Shown here piece by piece: positions 1 through 8,812 of a stretch of DNA of 64,000 nucleotides (the first letter of the stretch is position 1; the number at the start of each line of letters is the position of its first letter). The DNA is from Paenibacillus allorhizosphaerae (lineage in GTDB: Bacteria; Bacillota; Bacilli; Paenibacillales; NBRC-103111). Made by a program: the position numbers and the translations under genes. Below the pieces are notes generated by a model. That model searched no databases and had not been told where the DNA came from. It saw only the letters and a program-made list of their open reading frames with translations. The stretch lies in the NCBI RefSeq assembly GCF_910594985.1, contig NZ_CAJVCE010000001.1, forward strand, positions 434,001-498,000, read 5' to 3'.

Positions 1-740
1 TAGCGAAGCTCATACGGATAATTAATCGGATGCCGATGGGCAAGACCGACCACCCAGCCGCGTCTGCCGTCGCATTCCAAAGCCATCCCGCTGTAGTTTA
101 CGAGATTCGCTTCCGTAATGGCCCCGTACCCTTCGTGATTCGGCAGCTCAAACGTCAGCGGCGGGCCGCTCCATTCCCCCGCCCGAATGTCCGATACGTT
201 CTCTTTCACATACTCAGCCTCGTAATGACCTTCCAGTCCGTGATACCAGATCGTGGCGCCGGCCGGGAGAACGAATTCGGAAGCTTCGTCCGGTACGCGG
301 GACACCCCGGCATCGCCTTCGATGACATGGCGATAGGCTATGCCATCGTCGAACACCCGGATTTCCAATACGTAAGCTGTCATGCTGAGGTCGTGGGTCA
401 GACGTAGTTTCACACCGTTGCAACGGTTGACCGCCGTACTGTGGACACCGTGCCAATCATACGTTTCGTCCATGCTGTACGTTTCCGAGCCATTGAAAAT
501 AACACCCGATGAGAGATGATAGCCGTCCAGCATCATATGGATAGCGGATGGCTCTATGACAACGGCCTCATCGAGCGTCACCTTGAAGCTCAGCCGCTCC
601 GGATTGGAGCCGACGATGAACTTCACCCGGCCGTCCGGACTGGCGACCCGGACCTCATTCATCGGCACTACCCGCTGGGTGCGTCTAGACGGCTTTTCCT
701 CCTCATTCAATTCGATCGCCGGTTTCGTTCCTTGCTGCAT
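1..740 (-). CDS. Glycoside hydrolase family 97 protein, N-terminal part (cut by window edge)
   Basis: The frame stays open from an ATG at 740 to the window edge, giving about 246 codons. AAGGAGG lies just upstream of the ATG. The translation reads like the GH97 N-terminal super-sandwich domain: SPDGRVKFIVG near the start, VFDDGIAYRHV in the middle, and ITEANLVNYSGM near the cut, a stretch typical of that domain. GH97 enzymes are alpha-glucosidases or alpha-galactosidases; the catalytic barrel lies outside the window, so substrate and mechanism (retaining or inverting) cannot be read. No signal peptide is visible, so a cytoplasmic enzyme is likely. It follows the GH95-like gene on the same strand after about 135 bases and may be co-transcribed with it. 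Confidence 0.85.
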   Translation of the reverse strand, partial: MQQGTKPAIELNEEEKPSRRTQRVVPMNEVRVASPDGRVKFIVGSNPERLSFKVTLDEAVVIEPSAIHMMLDGYHLSSGVIFNGSETYSMDETYDWHGVHSTAVNRCNGVKLRLTHDLSMTAYVLEIRVFDDGIAYRHVIEGDAGVSRVPDEASEFVLPAGATIWYHGLEGHYEAEYVKENVSDIRAGEWSGPPLTFELPNHEGYGAITEANLVNYSGMALECDGRRGWVVGLAHRHPINYPYELR

Positions 741-875
741 CCTGTTTGCCTCCTTCAAGATCATAGTGAGATCATATTGGATTGATGGATGGTCGTTGCT
801 GCTTAATTTATGACTGGGATGGCGATAAAGACGCCTATTCTCATCCGACTGCCTCGGCTCTGTTGTAGGCGTCAA

Positions 876-3431
876 CTAGGATGGTTCCACCATAATGTCT
901 CGGCCCGGGGATGTTTCGAACAGCAGCAGCGAACCGCTGGATAGAATCGATTTCTCCGCCGCCCCGGTGATCCGCACCGGTTGTTCGCCCCAAGGATTAC
1001 GCAGGCGGCATGTACCGCCTAGTGTAGAACTGATTTTAACGAAAGGAATCGCTCCTTGCCGTCTCGCGGACGTGACGATGAAGCCCCCGTGGCACCATAA
1101 GGAAAATTCGGCGTCCCAATCGCCGGGACACGCCGGAAACAGCCGAATGATCGGATCTTTTCCCGGTCCGGGAGGCTCGCTTTGACATAAGGCAAGCTGC
1201 AAGCCTGCTGCGGCATTGCCGAGCCGCTGAGCGCTGAGGCAGTTGACCCCTTCCCTCACGGTAAGCCTGTTCTCGAAAAATTTGATTCGGCCCGTATCGT
1301 TGAAATAGCAGTACTCTCGCTCGGCATTCACGCAGTTCAATTGAGCCAGGACGACTTGCTTGAACGGCTCCGCCAGCCCCATGTTGGCCAGCACCCGCGC
1401 CATCGGCGACATCTCCGAGGCAGCCCGGCTCCAGTCGCCCGCAAGACGGGCTTCCTGGTACTTTATCGTCGCAAGCGCGGTTTGGTACATCCCGGGATTA
1501 TCATGAGCGGTCTCTTGCGTACACAGACTGCAAAAACGGGCTGGCCGTAAATCAATATGACTCCGGTTATCCAGCACGGGTCCGATCGCGCCGACCCATA
1601 CGGCCGGTTCGCCCTCATCCGTCCGCAGAACGGCATCCGGGTGATCACTCGTTGGAATCGGAGCAAGATTTTCATAAAGCTCCTTCCATGCCGGCCTCAG
1701 TTCTTCATCGACGCCTAATAATTCCGACGCTCTTAGAACGACCGGCAGTATGCCGTGCATCGCCGACATCGAGTCCATCGTATCTTTGCCGTCGGCATAT
1801 TTTTCATCGCTCATCGTGTGAACGATATGGTACTTGCCGTCCGCTTCTTTCCGCAAATTCGGAAAATGGCGGAAAAACTCGGCCGCTCCTTTGATCATCG
1901 GATAGGCGCGTTCGCGAAGCCACGTTTCGTCCAGCGTATATTCGTAATACATCCAGAAATGATAAGCCACGCCGACTTGATTGGCGAACATGTGCGTCGT
2001 GAAACCGAACGGACCGTACCCTTTATCGGAGTAGACCAGCTTGCCGTCGACGAACTTCTCGTAATATTTCCAATTCCACCGGCTTTCGTGAGGGTGCTTG
2101 GAGTATGCAAAGTCGCGAAAGCGCTCCGACATTTGCTCCCATGGTTTCCTAAGCAGGTACAAGTCTCTCATCTCGGCCGCAATATCGTCAGGCAGTTCCT
2201 CCAGGCCGTTGAACCAGACTACCTCCGGAATGTAAATCCCTTTGCTTCCCCACTGCTGTTCCGCCGCTTTGGCGCAAGAATCGTACATTCCCGAAAACAT
2301 GCTGAAATAAGGCTGGAGAAGCTCGTAATGGCCCGACGGCAAAATCGCGTTATAATATAAATTCAAATTATTCCACCACTGCATGGCCCCCCAATGCCGC
2401 GCATCCCCTCGGGGACTGAGCAGCATGCCGCCGAAGTTCATCGGAAACTTCCCGCCCCTGGAATTGGATGCCATCAAATAGAGGTAATACGTATAATGCA
2501 TCTCTACAAATTCCGCCGAGCCGTCCGCGCTTTGCAAGGCGATGTACGATTTGGACCAATATGCATTCCACCAAGCCTTATGTTCCTCGAGCAAGCGCTC
2601 ATAGCCCGCATTCCTTGCCTGCTCGAGCTGCTGCACGGCTTTGGCAACGATGTCCTCTTCCTCGTCAAAAGTGGCGGCGCTTGCGATGAATATATCCGCT
2701 CGTCCCGGTCCGGGCTTGAGACAAAGCCGCATTTCCGTTTCATTCGGCTGCCCGAGACCGATCGATGTCCGGGTATGGTTCACTTTCGCTTTTCCGCCGA
2801 GCTCGTCATTCAGCCTGATGACGGAATCCCTGCCGCTAATGCCGATAACGACGGCCGAACTGCAATAATGCCGTCCTTCCCTGAACTGTTGCTTCAATAC
2901 GATCATGTCGTTCACAATGCCGAGTTCCGAGATCGCCGTATGATTTTTCGTAACGACTTCGGCGGGTCGGAGCATTTTCAACTTGACGTTGATGCCTTGG
3001 GGAAACGGTCTGTCGTCTTCCACGCGAACCGCAAATACATCCTGATGAGCCACAGCGAAAGTCTGAACCTTCACTCCTGCGCCGCGAATCGTTGCCAGCG
3101 CATCGAAAACGCTCAGATGCTGTGCGATGTCTTCGTCTTGGAATGCATCCTCCCCATAGTCGACAACATCGATGTCGACAAAACCGCAAGCATAACCGTA
3201 ATCCGAATGTCTTTGATTAAAACTGTTAGTCGAGCAATCGGCTGCGTACACATCGACGCGATTGACTTGAAATTTGACGGCGGACGGCGAAGTCCAAATC
3301 AAGCTTCCCATCGTTCCATTGCCGATCGGCAAGCCGCCTTCACTTCGTTTAACCGTTTTGTCGTAATGCAAATCTGCTCGCGAAACCAGGCTCCGATAAT
3401 CCATAGGCGGTATACCGGTCTTACTCGTCAT
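876..3431 (-). CDS. GH95-like (six-hairpin) glycosidase, DUF5703-type
   Basis: An 851-residue protein if the ATG at 3431 is used; GGGGTG lies 8 bases upstream, and a GTG one codon earlier is possible. The N-terminal beta domain carries EGGLPIGNGTMGSLIW, the kind of opening seen in GH95-type alpha-L-fucosidase relatives. The middle is helical and rich in Trp and Tyr (GAMQWWNNLNLYYNAI), as in alpha/alpha six-hairpin glycosidases. There is no signal peptide, so a cytoplasmic enzyme acting on imported oligosaccharides is likely. Family assignment is by pattern; the true activity (fucosidase, galactosidase or other) is not readable. A cre-like site lies about 45 bases upstream, so carbon catabolite control is plausible. 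The partial GH97 gene follows. Confidence 0.7.
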   Translation of the reverse strand: MTSKTGIPPMDYRSLVSRADLHYDKTVKRSEGGLPIGNGTMGSLIWTSPSAVKFQVNRVDVYAADCSTNSFNQRHSDYGYACGFVDIDVVDYGEDAFQDEDIAQHLSVFDALATIRGAGVKVQTFAVAHQDVFAVRVEDDRPFPQGINVKLKMLRPAEVVTKNHTAISELGIVNDMIVLKQQFREGRHYCSSAVVIGISGRDSVIRLNDELGGKAKVNHTRTSIGLGQPNETEMRLCLKPGPGRADIFIASAATFDEEEDIVAKAVQQLEQARNAGYERLLEEHKAWWNAYWSKSYIALQSADGSAEFVEMHYTYYLYLMASNSRGGKFPMNFGGMLLSPRGDARHWGAMQWWNNLNLYYNAILPSGHYELLQPYFSMFSGMYDSCAKAAEQQWGSKGIYIPEVVWFNGLEELPDDIAAEMRDLYLLRKPWEQMSERFRDFAYSKHPHESRWNWKYYEKFVDGKLVYSDKGYGPFGFTTHMFANQVGVAYHFWMYYEYTLDETWLRERAYPMIKGAAEFFRHFPNLRKEADGKYHIVHTMSDEKYADGKDTMDSMSAMHGILPVVLRASELLGVDEELRPAWKELYENLAPIPTSDHPDAVLRTDEGEPAVWVGAIGPVLDNRSHIDLRPARFCSLCTQETAHDNPGMYQTALATIKYQEARLAGDWSRAASEMSPMARVLANMGLAEPFKQVVLAQLNCVNAEREYCYFNDTGRIKFFENRLTVREGVNCLSAQRLGNAAAGLQLALCQSEPPGPGKDPIIRLFPACPGDWDAEFSLWCHGGFIVTSARRQGAIPFVKISSTLGGTCRLRNPWGEQPVRITGAAEKSILSSGSLLLFETSPGRDIMVEPS

Positions 3432-3476
3432 CACATTTACACCCCAATCGGTTGAAAGTTGATGTACGGAGATCAG

Positions 3477-3491
3477 TGGCAGCGCTTACTA
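3477..3491 (-). promoter_or_regulatory. cre-like CcpA site upstream of GH95-like gene
   Basis: Read on the minus strand the site is TAGTAAGCGCTGCCA. It fits the consensus WTGNAANCGNWNNCW at all but one fixed position (A for T at position 2). It sits 46-60 bases before the ATG, where CcpA binding would repress transcription. This is a consensus match only. Confidence 0.45.
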
Positions 3492-3610
3492 TAAAAATTA
3501 TACCTCGGATCCGGAGAGCTACAATGCTTAATACTCACCTCTTTTTACCTCATTCTATCTATTTATGCCGATCGCGCAGGCGCAGGGCATCTTTTCCTGC
3601 GTGCTGACAG

Positions 3611-3655
3611 GGTAAAGAAAACGCCTATCCCTTTCGATTCCGAAAGGTTAGGCGT
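3611..3655 (-). terminator. Rho-independent terminator of the ankyrin gene
   Basis: An inverted repeat at 3621-3655 pairs ACGCCTA and CCTTTCG with CGAAAGG and TAGGCGT around a 4-base loop. On the minus strand it is followed by a U-rich tract (TTTCTTT). It begins about 10 bases past the stop of the ankyrin gene. Confidence 0.8.
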
Positions 3656-3664
3656 TGTGGTGAA

Positions 3665-4876
3665 CTACGAGTTGGCTTCGTACCTTCGCAGCACTTCGTC
3701 CATGCGTTCTTGCAAGCCCGGATAAGCGTTCGTATCGGCGCCCGCATCGATGAGCATGCGGATGGTCGTCCCCCAGTCCGGCTCAACAATCGGCCAATGG
3801 CATACCGGATCGCTATGATTGGCGGCCCAGACCGCTTGTCCCAACACGGTTGCGCCGTACGTATTCTTCGTCTCAAGCGGCGCGCCTCGCTTCAAGAGCA
3901 GCTTGACGATTTCCGGCAGCCCGCCGACAACGGCCCAGTGCAGGCCGGTCATGCCCCTTGCCTGCATCCCGGCTTCAACGCCATGATCGAGCAAAAACTC
4001 GACAACTTCGATACGGCCGTACTCGCAAGCCCACATGAAGCCCGACTCCATTTGCGCTACCGTGGCATTCGCTTTCAAGCGTCCGTCTTCGTCGAAGAAG
4101 CTCTTGACCCGATCGAGTCGTCCCAACCCGGCCGCTCCCTCGAGATCGAGCCGTGCTCCGCGCCCCGCAAGAAAAGCGGCGGCTTCGGGACGTCCGTTGG
4201 CCAAGCAGGCATTGACGATGGCCATATCTCCGGGAGCGCCGTCTATCGCTGCGCCTGCCTCCAGCAGCGTCTCCATGAGCGCGATCTGCACGCCGGCACG
4301 GGCCGGATGGACGCTTGTCGCCACAAGGCTCAGCGACGTATCCTTGCCGTACATGGCGGCAACCGCGTCAACCTCTGCACCGGCACGCAGCAATAATGCC
4401 GCGATCTGAACGGCATTGCCCGGCGTCCGTTGGCGGTACGCTTCCACGCCGTTCGCTCCGATGTAATGAAGCAGCGTCGCTTGATGGCTGCGCAGCGAAC
4501 GCTCCCGAATCAATGACGGACGCTTCCCCACCAGCGATTCGAGTGCAGCGGTATCGCCGGCGATAATCGCTTCAACCGCCGATTCAAACACGGCAACCGG
4601 CGAATGGTCGCATGAAGCTTCCATCGCGAAGCGCGTAAGCTCCTCCCAACTCTCAAAACCGTATCCGCGGGCGATAATTAGCCGAGCCTCGTGGAGGGGC
4701 AGCTCTCCGTTTTCCATCGCCGGTGCCGGGATTTCAAGAAAAGGCGAATCACCGTGTAAAGAACGTGAAATTTCGGATTGCCCTGATTTCAACGTTTCCA
4801 AGAGACTATTCGCTTGGCGCTCATACTGCTCCGGGCCGGAATGAACCGGCAGCGGCTTGAAATGCAGCATTCTCAT
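3665..4876 (-). CDS. Ankyrin repeat protein
   Basis: A 403-residue protein starting MRMLHFKPLP; the ATG at 4876 was chosen because AAGGAAG lies 8 bases upstream, whereas the longer open frame has no such site. Ankyrin units are visible in the second half, for example TGLHWAVVGGLPEIVKLLLK and CEYGRIEVVEFLLDHG, with further units such as IQIALMETLLEAGA. Such repeats bind other proteins. The first 100 residues are not recognisably ankyrin. There is no signal peptide or membrane segment, so it is cytoplasmic. It is monocistronic, with its own terminator, and has no informative neighbour. Its partner is unknown. Confidence 0.85.
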   Translation of the reverse strand: MRMLHFKPLPVHSGPEQYERQANSLLETLKSGQSEISRSLHGDSPFLEIPAPAMENGELPLHEARLIIARGYGFESWEELTRFAMEASCDHSPVAVFESAVEAIIAGDTAALESLVGKRPSLIRERSLRSHQATLLHYIGANGVEAYRQRTPGNAVQIAALLLRAGAEVDAVAAMYGKDTSLSLVATSVHPARAGVQIALMETLLEAGAAIDGAPGDMAIVNACLANGRPEAAAFLAGRGARLDLEGAAGLGRLDRVKSFFDEDGRLKANATVAQMESGFMWACEYGRIEVVEFLLDHGVEAGMQARGMTGLHWAVVGGLPEIVKLLLKRGAPLETKNTYGATVLGQAVWAANHSDPVCHWPIVEPDWGTTIRMLIDAGADTNAYPGLQERMDEVLRRYEANS

Positions 4877-4965
4877 AAACGATCTTCCTTTCATGATAAA
4901 TTGCAAAATCAAAGAAAGCCCGTTCAGTCTTGCTTCAATTGATGGCCTTCAGTCTTTCATAGCAA

Positions 4966-5118
4966 TTAATTCCACATCTTTTCAAACGATCCTCCCTCCA
5001 TGGATAACTCCAAATACCCATTAGAGCTTGTACCCTCTTTCCACATGTTTTCGACATCTACTTTGGTGATCGTATCGAAATTCTCCTTTCCATGTGAATC
5101 GTCTGGTGACAAGCACGC
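4966..5118 (-). pseudogene. Gene fragment, coding-like tail without a start
   Basis: In the 360-base gap between the ankyrin and phosphoesterase genes the minus strand has an open frame ending at a TAA at 4966-4968. It reads FDTITKVDVENMWKEG, then SNGYLELSMEGGSFEKMWN. It has protein-like composition but no start codon with a ribosome site, so I take it as the remaining C-terminus of a lost gene. The family is not recognised. The rest of the gap holds only a terminator hairpin. Confidence 0.3.
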
Positions 5119-5119
5119 A

Positions 5120-5157
5120 AAAAAGCCGTAGATGAACGAATGTCCAACAACGGCTTA
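5120..5157 (-). terminator. Probable terminator after the metallophosphoesterase gene
   Basis: AAGCCGT at 5123-5129 pairs with ACGGCTT at 5150-5156 around a 20-base loop. On the minus strand a TTTT run follows. It lies about 80 bases beyond the phosphoesterase stop codon. The large loop makes it a weaker candidate than others in this window. Confidence 0.5.
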
Positions 5158-5238
5158 AAACCGCATGCGGGTTACCGCCGACGAGCCGGGACCACTTCCT
5201 GGTGTTCCCTGCAGGATAAGGCCCGGGTACTTATGGTT

Positions 5239-6180
5239 TTACACGTCGGCGGTTATCTTCGGAAATTTAACTTCGTCTCTTATGTGTTCGGCAGTGAGCC
5301 GGAAACTCATTTCGCATCCGTCTTCCGTTTCATAATCGCCCGAAAACGGATTGAACACCTGCAGGCACAGCTGTTTGGTGGAAGGCTGGTACTTGACGAT
5401 TCGCAGGCGTCCCTCCCCTCCGTTAGGCGCGCTTTGCCAATTTTGAAACGATTGAAACACCGGGTTGCCATTCTCGCCGAGATCGATTCGGTAGCTGAGG
5501 TTGTGGGGGATATGATGACCGGAGAATACGGCGATCAGATTGGGGTGATGCTTGAACGATTTATGCCACAGATCCTCCCCGTCATTCGCTCCGGACGCGC
5601 CGGGATAAATCTTCGGATTATGCGTGTTGCCGGGCTTCGTTCTTTCCCCTTTCATATACATGTAGCTATGCGTAATGATGATCGCTTCGTGATCCGAATG
5701 TGCGCGCAAAACTTCGTTGCACCAGTTAATCACTTCGTCTCTCGGTCCGAACTCCAGCGATACGAAAATGAAATTGCCGCCCCCGATGTTCAGCTTCGCA
5801 TAGCTGTTCTCGGATTTACCTTCTTCGAACGTTGCGCCGAACCACGGTTTGTTGCCATAAACTGATTTGCCGAAATACTGATTGAACAGACGGGAACTCC
5901 TGTCGTTTTTCACCTGGTTATCATAATCGTGGTTGCCTATGGCAATCAGCATAGGGATATCCGCTTCATGAATGACATTGAGCGCATTCTGGGCGATCCG
6001 GTACTGCTCTTCCTTTGTCTCTCCCGCGTTCACCACGTCCCCTACATGCAGCACCATCTTCAGATCCAAGGATTCCGCGTGATCCGCAATCCACCGGGTC
6101 AATGCGGTAAAAGCAGATTCGTGTTTAGCCGATAGGATTTGCGTATCCGGAATTACGGCGATCGAAAAAGTGTCCGTCAT
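5239..6180 (-). CDS. Calcineurin-like metallophosphoesterase
   Basis: A 313-residue protein with the ordered metal-binding blocks of the calcineurin-like phosphoesterase fold: PDTQ near residue 11 (a D-x-H variant with Gln), HVGDVVNAG, GNHDYD, ITHSY and SGHHIPHN. These residues hold a two-metal centre that cleaves phosphate esters; the substrate is not readable. The ATG at 6180 has GGAGG 8 bases upstream. No signal peptide is seen, although many relatives are secreted. It is transcribed alone on the minus strand between a pseudogene and a gene fragment. A hairpin about 80 bases after the stop probably ends the transcript. Confidence 0.88.
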   Translation of the reverse strand: MTDTFSIAVIPDTQILSAKHESAFTALTRWIADHAESLDLKMVLHVGDVVNAGETKEEQYRIAQNALNVIHEADIPMLIAIGNHDYDNQVKNDRSSRLFNQYFGKSVYGNKPWFGATFEEGKSENSYAKLNIGGGNFIFVSLEFGPRDEVINWCNEVLRAHSDHEAIIITHSYMYMKGERTKPGNTHNPKIYPGASGANDGEDLWHKSFKHHPNLIAVFSGHHIPHNLSYRIDLGENGNPVFQSFQNWQSAPNGGEGRLRIVKYQPSTKQLCLQVFNPFSGDYETEDGCEMSFRLTAEHIRDEVKFPKITADV

Positions 6181-6247
6181 TGCTCATTCCTCCAATTTCG
6201 TTTTTTTCTTGCGTCTCATTATACGTATGTCCGTCTTGGCCATTTAT

Positions 6248-7249
6248 TTATTGAAATTCCGGGTTCCATAGCCTCGCTTTATATAAGGCCGCGTCATCCC
6301 GAGTCATCCTCCTATCGGGCACAATAGTCACAGCGTTCGTGTTCCAATCATGCAAAATACCTTTTTGGGGAAATGTTAAAATGACCTTACCAGACGGTTG
6401 AGTTCCAATACTCTTAACTCCGGCACGTCTTATGGAATGATTTCCTTAAAAATGAATATCGAACGTGTTAGTGAATTTTATATATTGATATACAGTCTTA
6501 TTCGTCGTCACCCATAACCTATCCGTATCCCCATATACCGGCTGCAAGTCACGACCGCCTGCGGTCGGCAAAGCCACCTTCACTTTCTCGCACAAGGTGG
6601 GATTGTCATCCGTGCCGCCAACCTCAAGACTGACCAAATATTCATAACCCGGTGCCCAAAGAAGTTGATTCTTCGGATCCCACTGAACGCCATGGGCACT
6701 GGCAAGTTGCGACGGCCTGGAACCATCTTTTTCCGAATCCCCCGACATCGAAGCTACAGAAATTTCCGTCAGCATCCGCGTAATCGCCAAAGCCGCCATC
6801 AGTTCAAGCCCGATTGGCCTCAGCGAGAACAAATAAATCAAATCCTGACACCAATGCTTGATCAACTCGTTCTTTCCCATCCGAATGATCGGCGATTTAC
6901 GGTGCTCAAGCAGGGACAAATACATTTTGGCCTGTTCTCCGCCTAAGTGTATCCATACGAGCTCCCAAGGATCCTCTGGATCAGAGTAGTACGCATGCTC
7001 CTGCGTCAAATCGAAAAATAACAAATCGTCGGGACCGACATGGTACTTCGTCCCTATCCAAATAAAAAATCCTTTGCCCCGGCTCACGTACTGGAGCTGA
7101 TACCCGTAAAAGGAATCGGCCTTGCGGACGGTCGAAAAGGTGCGCGGGTAAGCGACCCAACCCATAGCATGAATATAAAACGCAAGATGTTTGGACAATT
7201 CGCTTGGCGAATGTCTGAAGTGATAATAGTAATGGCGAGATTCCGTCAA
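6248..7249 (-). pseudogene. Chimeric pseudogene: truncated AraC regulator fused to DUF6528 tail, with a premature stop
   Basis: The reading frame starts most plausibly at TTG 7249, eight bases after GGGAGGTG. Residues 1 to about 190 are an AraC-type N-terminal cupin sensor (YGYQLQYVSRGKGFF, DLLFFDLTQEHAYY), but the helix-turn-helix half is absent. From ASAHGVQWDPKNQLLWAPG onward it is the C-terminal part of a DUF6528 protein (GRDLQPVYGDTDRLWVTTN). A TAA at 6446-6448 ends the frame, yet the same frame continues past it as RRAGVKSIGTQPSGKVIL to a second stop at 6248. I infer that a deletion joined two genes on the same strand and that a nonsense mutation followed. A DNA-binding role is not possible for the product. 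An ATG at 7306 lies beside a terminator and was rejected. Confidence 0.75.
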
Positions 7250-7307
7250 ACGCGACCACACCTCCCAACCATCGAAACACAGCATGATTTGAATGTAGTA
7301 TAACAAT

Positions 7308-7330
7308 GCCCCGCCATCGAGTAGCGGGGC
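7308..7330 (-). terminator. Terminator of the hydrolase-Rieske-amidohydrolase operon
   Basis: GCCCCGC at 7308-7314 pairs with GCGGGGC at 7324-7330 around a 9-base loop. It lies 10 bases after the stop codon at 7341 on the minus strand and is followed by a moderately T-rich stretch. Confidence 0.65.
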
Positions 7331-7340
7331 AATAAAATCT

Positions 7341-8393
7341 TTATATTTTCGAAACCTTGCATATTCCTCGATCCTCGCTGCCGTCCGCCCACGTAATCCG
7401 ATAAGGGTAAGGCAGGAGCGCGAACATCGCGATTTGGCAGGAAGTCAGATCATAATGCGCCTCCGCGAGCGCATCGACGGCATCCAGTTGAATCCGGAAG
7501 TGCTGCGTATACACGTAGCCTCCGACAAGCAATGATCCGGAAATAGCCAACTTCGCCGGCTGTGTGTGGGCTGACCGATTCCGCTCCGATTCTGCTTCCA
7601 GCAACCGGAGTTGTTCTTCGGAAGCGCCGGTCAAATGTCCGCGGCCCCCAACTCCCGGCAACTCGTCATAGCGGACAAGCGACCTTTTGCCTAGCCGCTC
7701 CATCTCGCGCACGTAAGATCGGGAATGCGATACCGGGACCCGGATATCGCCGTCGCCGTGCGCCATGTACAGCGGCGTCTGCACGTTGGCCGCCAGCCGC
7801 AGTCCGCTGCGCGCTTCGTACCGCTCCGGCTCATCGTCCGGACTGCGGCCGACCCAGACGTCCAGCTCGTCGCGGAACTCGCCCGTTTCGTCCTGCGCAT
7901 ACCAGGCCGCATAGTCCGATACGCCGTAGAACGCCGTCGCCGCCGCAAACAAATCCGGAAACTTGGCCACTGCAGCCAGCACATTCCCTCCGCCTCCGCT
8001 GCCACCTTCCAAATATATTGGCGGCTCGGCGGACAAGAGATGCTGCGCATACTCCTTCTGCACGAAGCGCACAGCATCGTAAATGTCGATCAGCTCGTAG
8101 CCGTTGCAGTCCGGCTTGCCTTCGGAAAATGCCCTGCCCCGCATATCGACCTGCACGACGAGATACGGCAGCTCTCCCGGGTGTTCGCGTCGCACCGGAT
8201 TCGGCATGCTCATGTGCCATCCATGCAGCTGCACAAGCATGGGACCGGGACGCTCCGGCTTGATGATATTCAGGCCGAGACGGATTCCCGGCGTGACGGA
8301 GGATGGATAGCAGCGGAAATCCTGGAACGGCGATTGAAACGGCCGAAGGCTCGTTTTCGCTAGCCTTACCTCGTCTTCATACGGATTAAACAT
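7341..8393 (-). CDS. Alpha/beta-hydrolase, prolyl-oligopeptidase-like esterase
   Basis: A 350-residue protein from the ATG at 8393, which follows GGAGG by about 8 bases. The fold is that of serine hydrolases: LVQLHGWH oxyanion region, then GGSGGGGNVLAAVAKFPDLF with the nucleophile elbow G-G-S-G-G (Ser), then PLYMAHGDGDIRVPVSHS supplying the acid, and GRGHLTG supplying the His. It probably hydrolyses an ester or amide; the substrate is unknown. It is the last gene of a three-gene leftward operon after the Rieske protein and the amidohydrolase. That suggests it acts in the same catabolic route. No export signal is seen. Confidence 0.8.
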   Translation of the reverse strand: MFNPYEDEVRLAKTSLRPFQSPFQDFRCYPSSVTPGIRLGLNIIKPERPGPMLVQLHGWHMSMPNPVRREHPGELPYLVVQVDMRGRAFSEGKPDCNGYELIDIYDAVRFVQKEYAQHLLSAEPPIYLEGGSGGGGNVLAAVAKFPDLFAAATAFYGVSDYAAWYAQDETGEFRDELDVWVGRSPDDEPERYEARSGLRLAANVQTPLYMAHGDGDIRVPVSHSRSYVREMERLGKRSLVRYDELPGVGGRGHLTGASEEQLRLLEAESERNRSAHTQPAKLAISGSLLVGGYVYTQHFRIQLDAVDALAEAHYDLTSCQIAMFALLPYPYRITWADGSEDRGICKVSKI

Positions 8394-8439
8394 GGCGAAT
8401 TCCTCCGATCGCATAATCCTGCACACGGGTATCCTCCGT

Positions 8440-8811
8440 TTATTGAGCCATCAACACATAAATCTCTTCCCCTTCGACCAGCACTTCATAGCCGCGAAGC
8501 TTGACCTTGTCATCGGCCATATGTTTACCGGTGAGCAAGTCAAACTCCCAACCGTGCCAGGGACATCTTAATATTTCCTCGTCTTTGCCGAATTCGTATT
8601 CATATACCTCCGAAGGAAGCTTGGTCCCGCACACCTTCCCCTTGCATATCGGTGCAGCCGCGTGCGGGCATACGTTCCGCCATGCATAATACGCGCCATT
8701 TACATAATAAATGCCGATATCGATCCCTCGGATTTCGACGAGTTTGCTCCCCGCTTGAACAATGTCGCTTACTTGGGCCGCATAAACCTTCCTTTTTACC
8801 ATTGTCGTCAT
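8440..8811 (-). CDS. Rieske [2Fe-2S] ferredoxin-like protein
   Basis: A 123-residue single-domain Rieske protein. The cluster ligands are visible as CPHAAAPIC (Cys-x-His) near residue 48 and LRCPWHGWEFD (Cys-x-x-His) near residue 83. The spacing and the short length match Rieske ferredoxins that pass electrons to oxygenases or reductases. Its ATG begins one base after the amidohydrolase stop codon, so the two are translationally linked. No oxygenase large subunit or reductase lies in the window, so its electron partner is unknown. It may serve an enzyme coded elsewhere or act in regulation or repair. Confidence 0.88.
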   Translation of the reverse strand: MTTMVKRKVYAAQVSDIVQAGSKLVEIRGIDIGIYYVNGAYYAWRNVCPHAAAPICKGKVCGTKLPSEVYEYEFGKDEEILRCPWHGWEFDLLTGKHMADDKVKLRGYEVLVEGEEIYVLMAQ

Positions 8812-8812
8812 G

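Noticed and set aside
7249..7306. Upstream ATG extension of the chimeric AraC frame
   Set aside because: The ATG at 7306 lies beside the terminator hairpin of the previous operon; a better ribosome site lies before TTG 7249.
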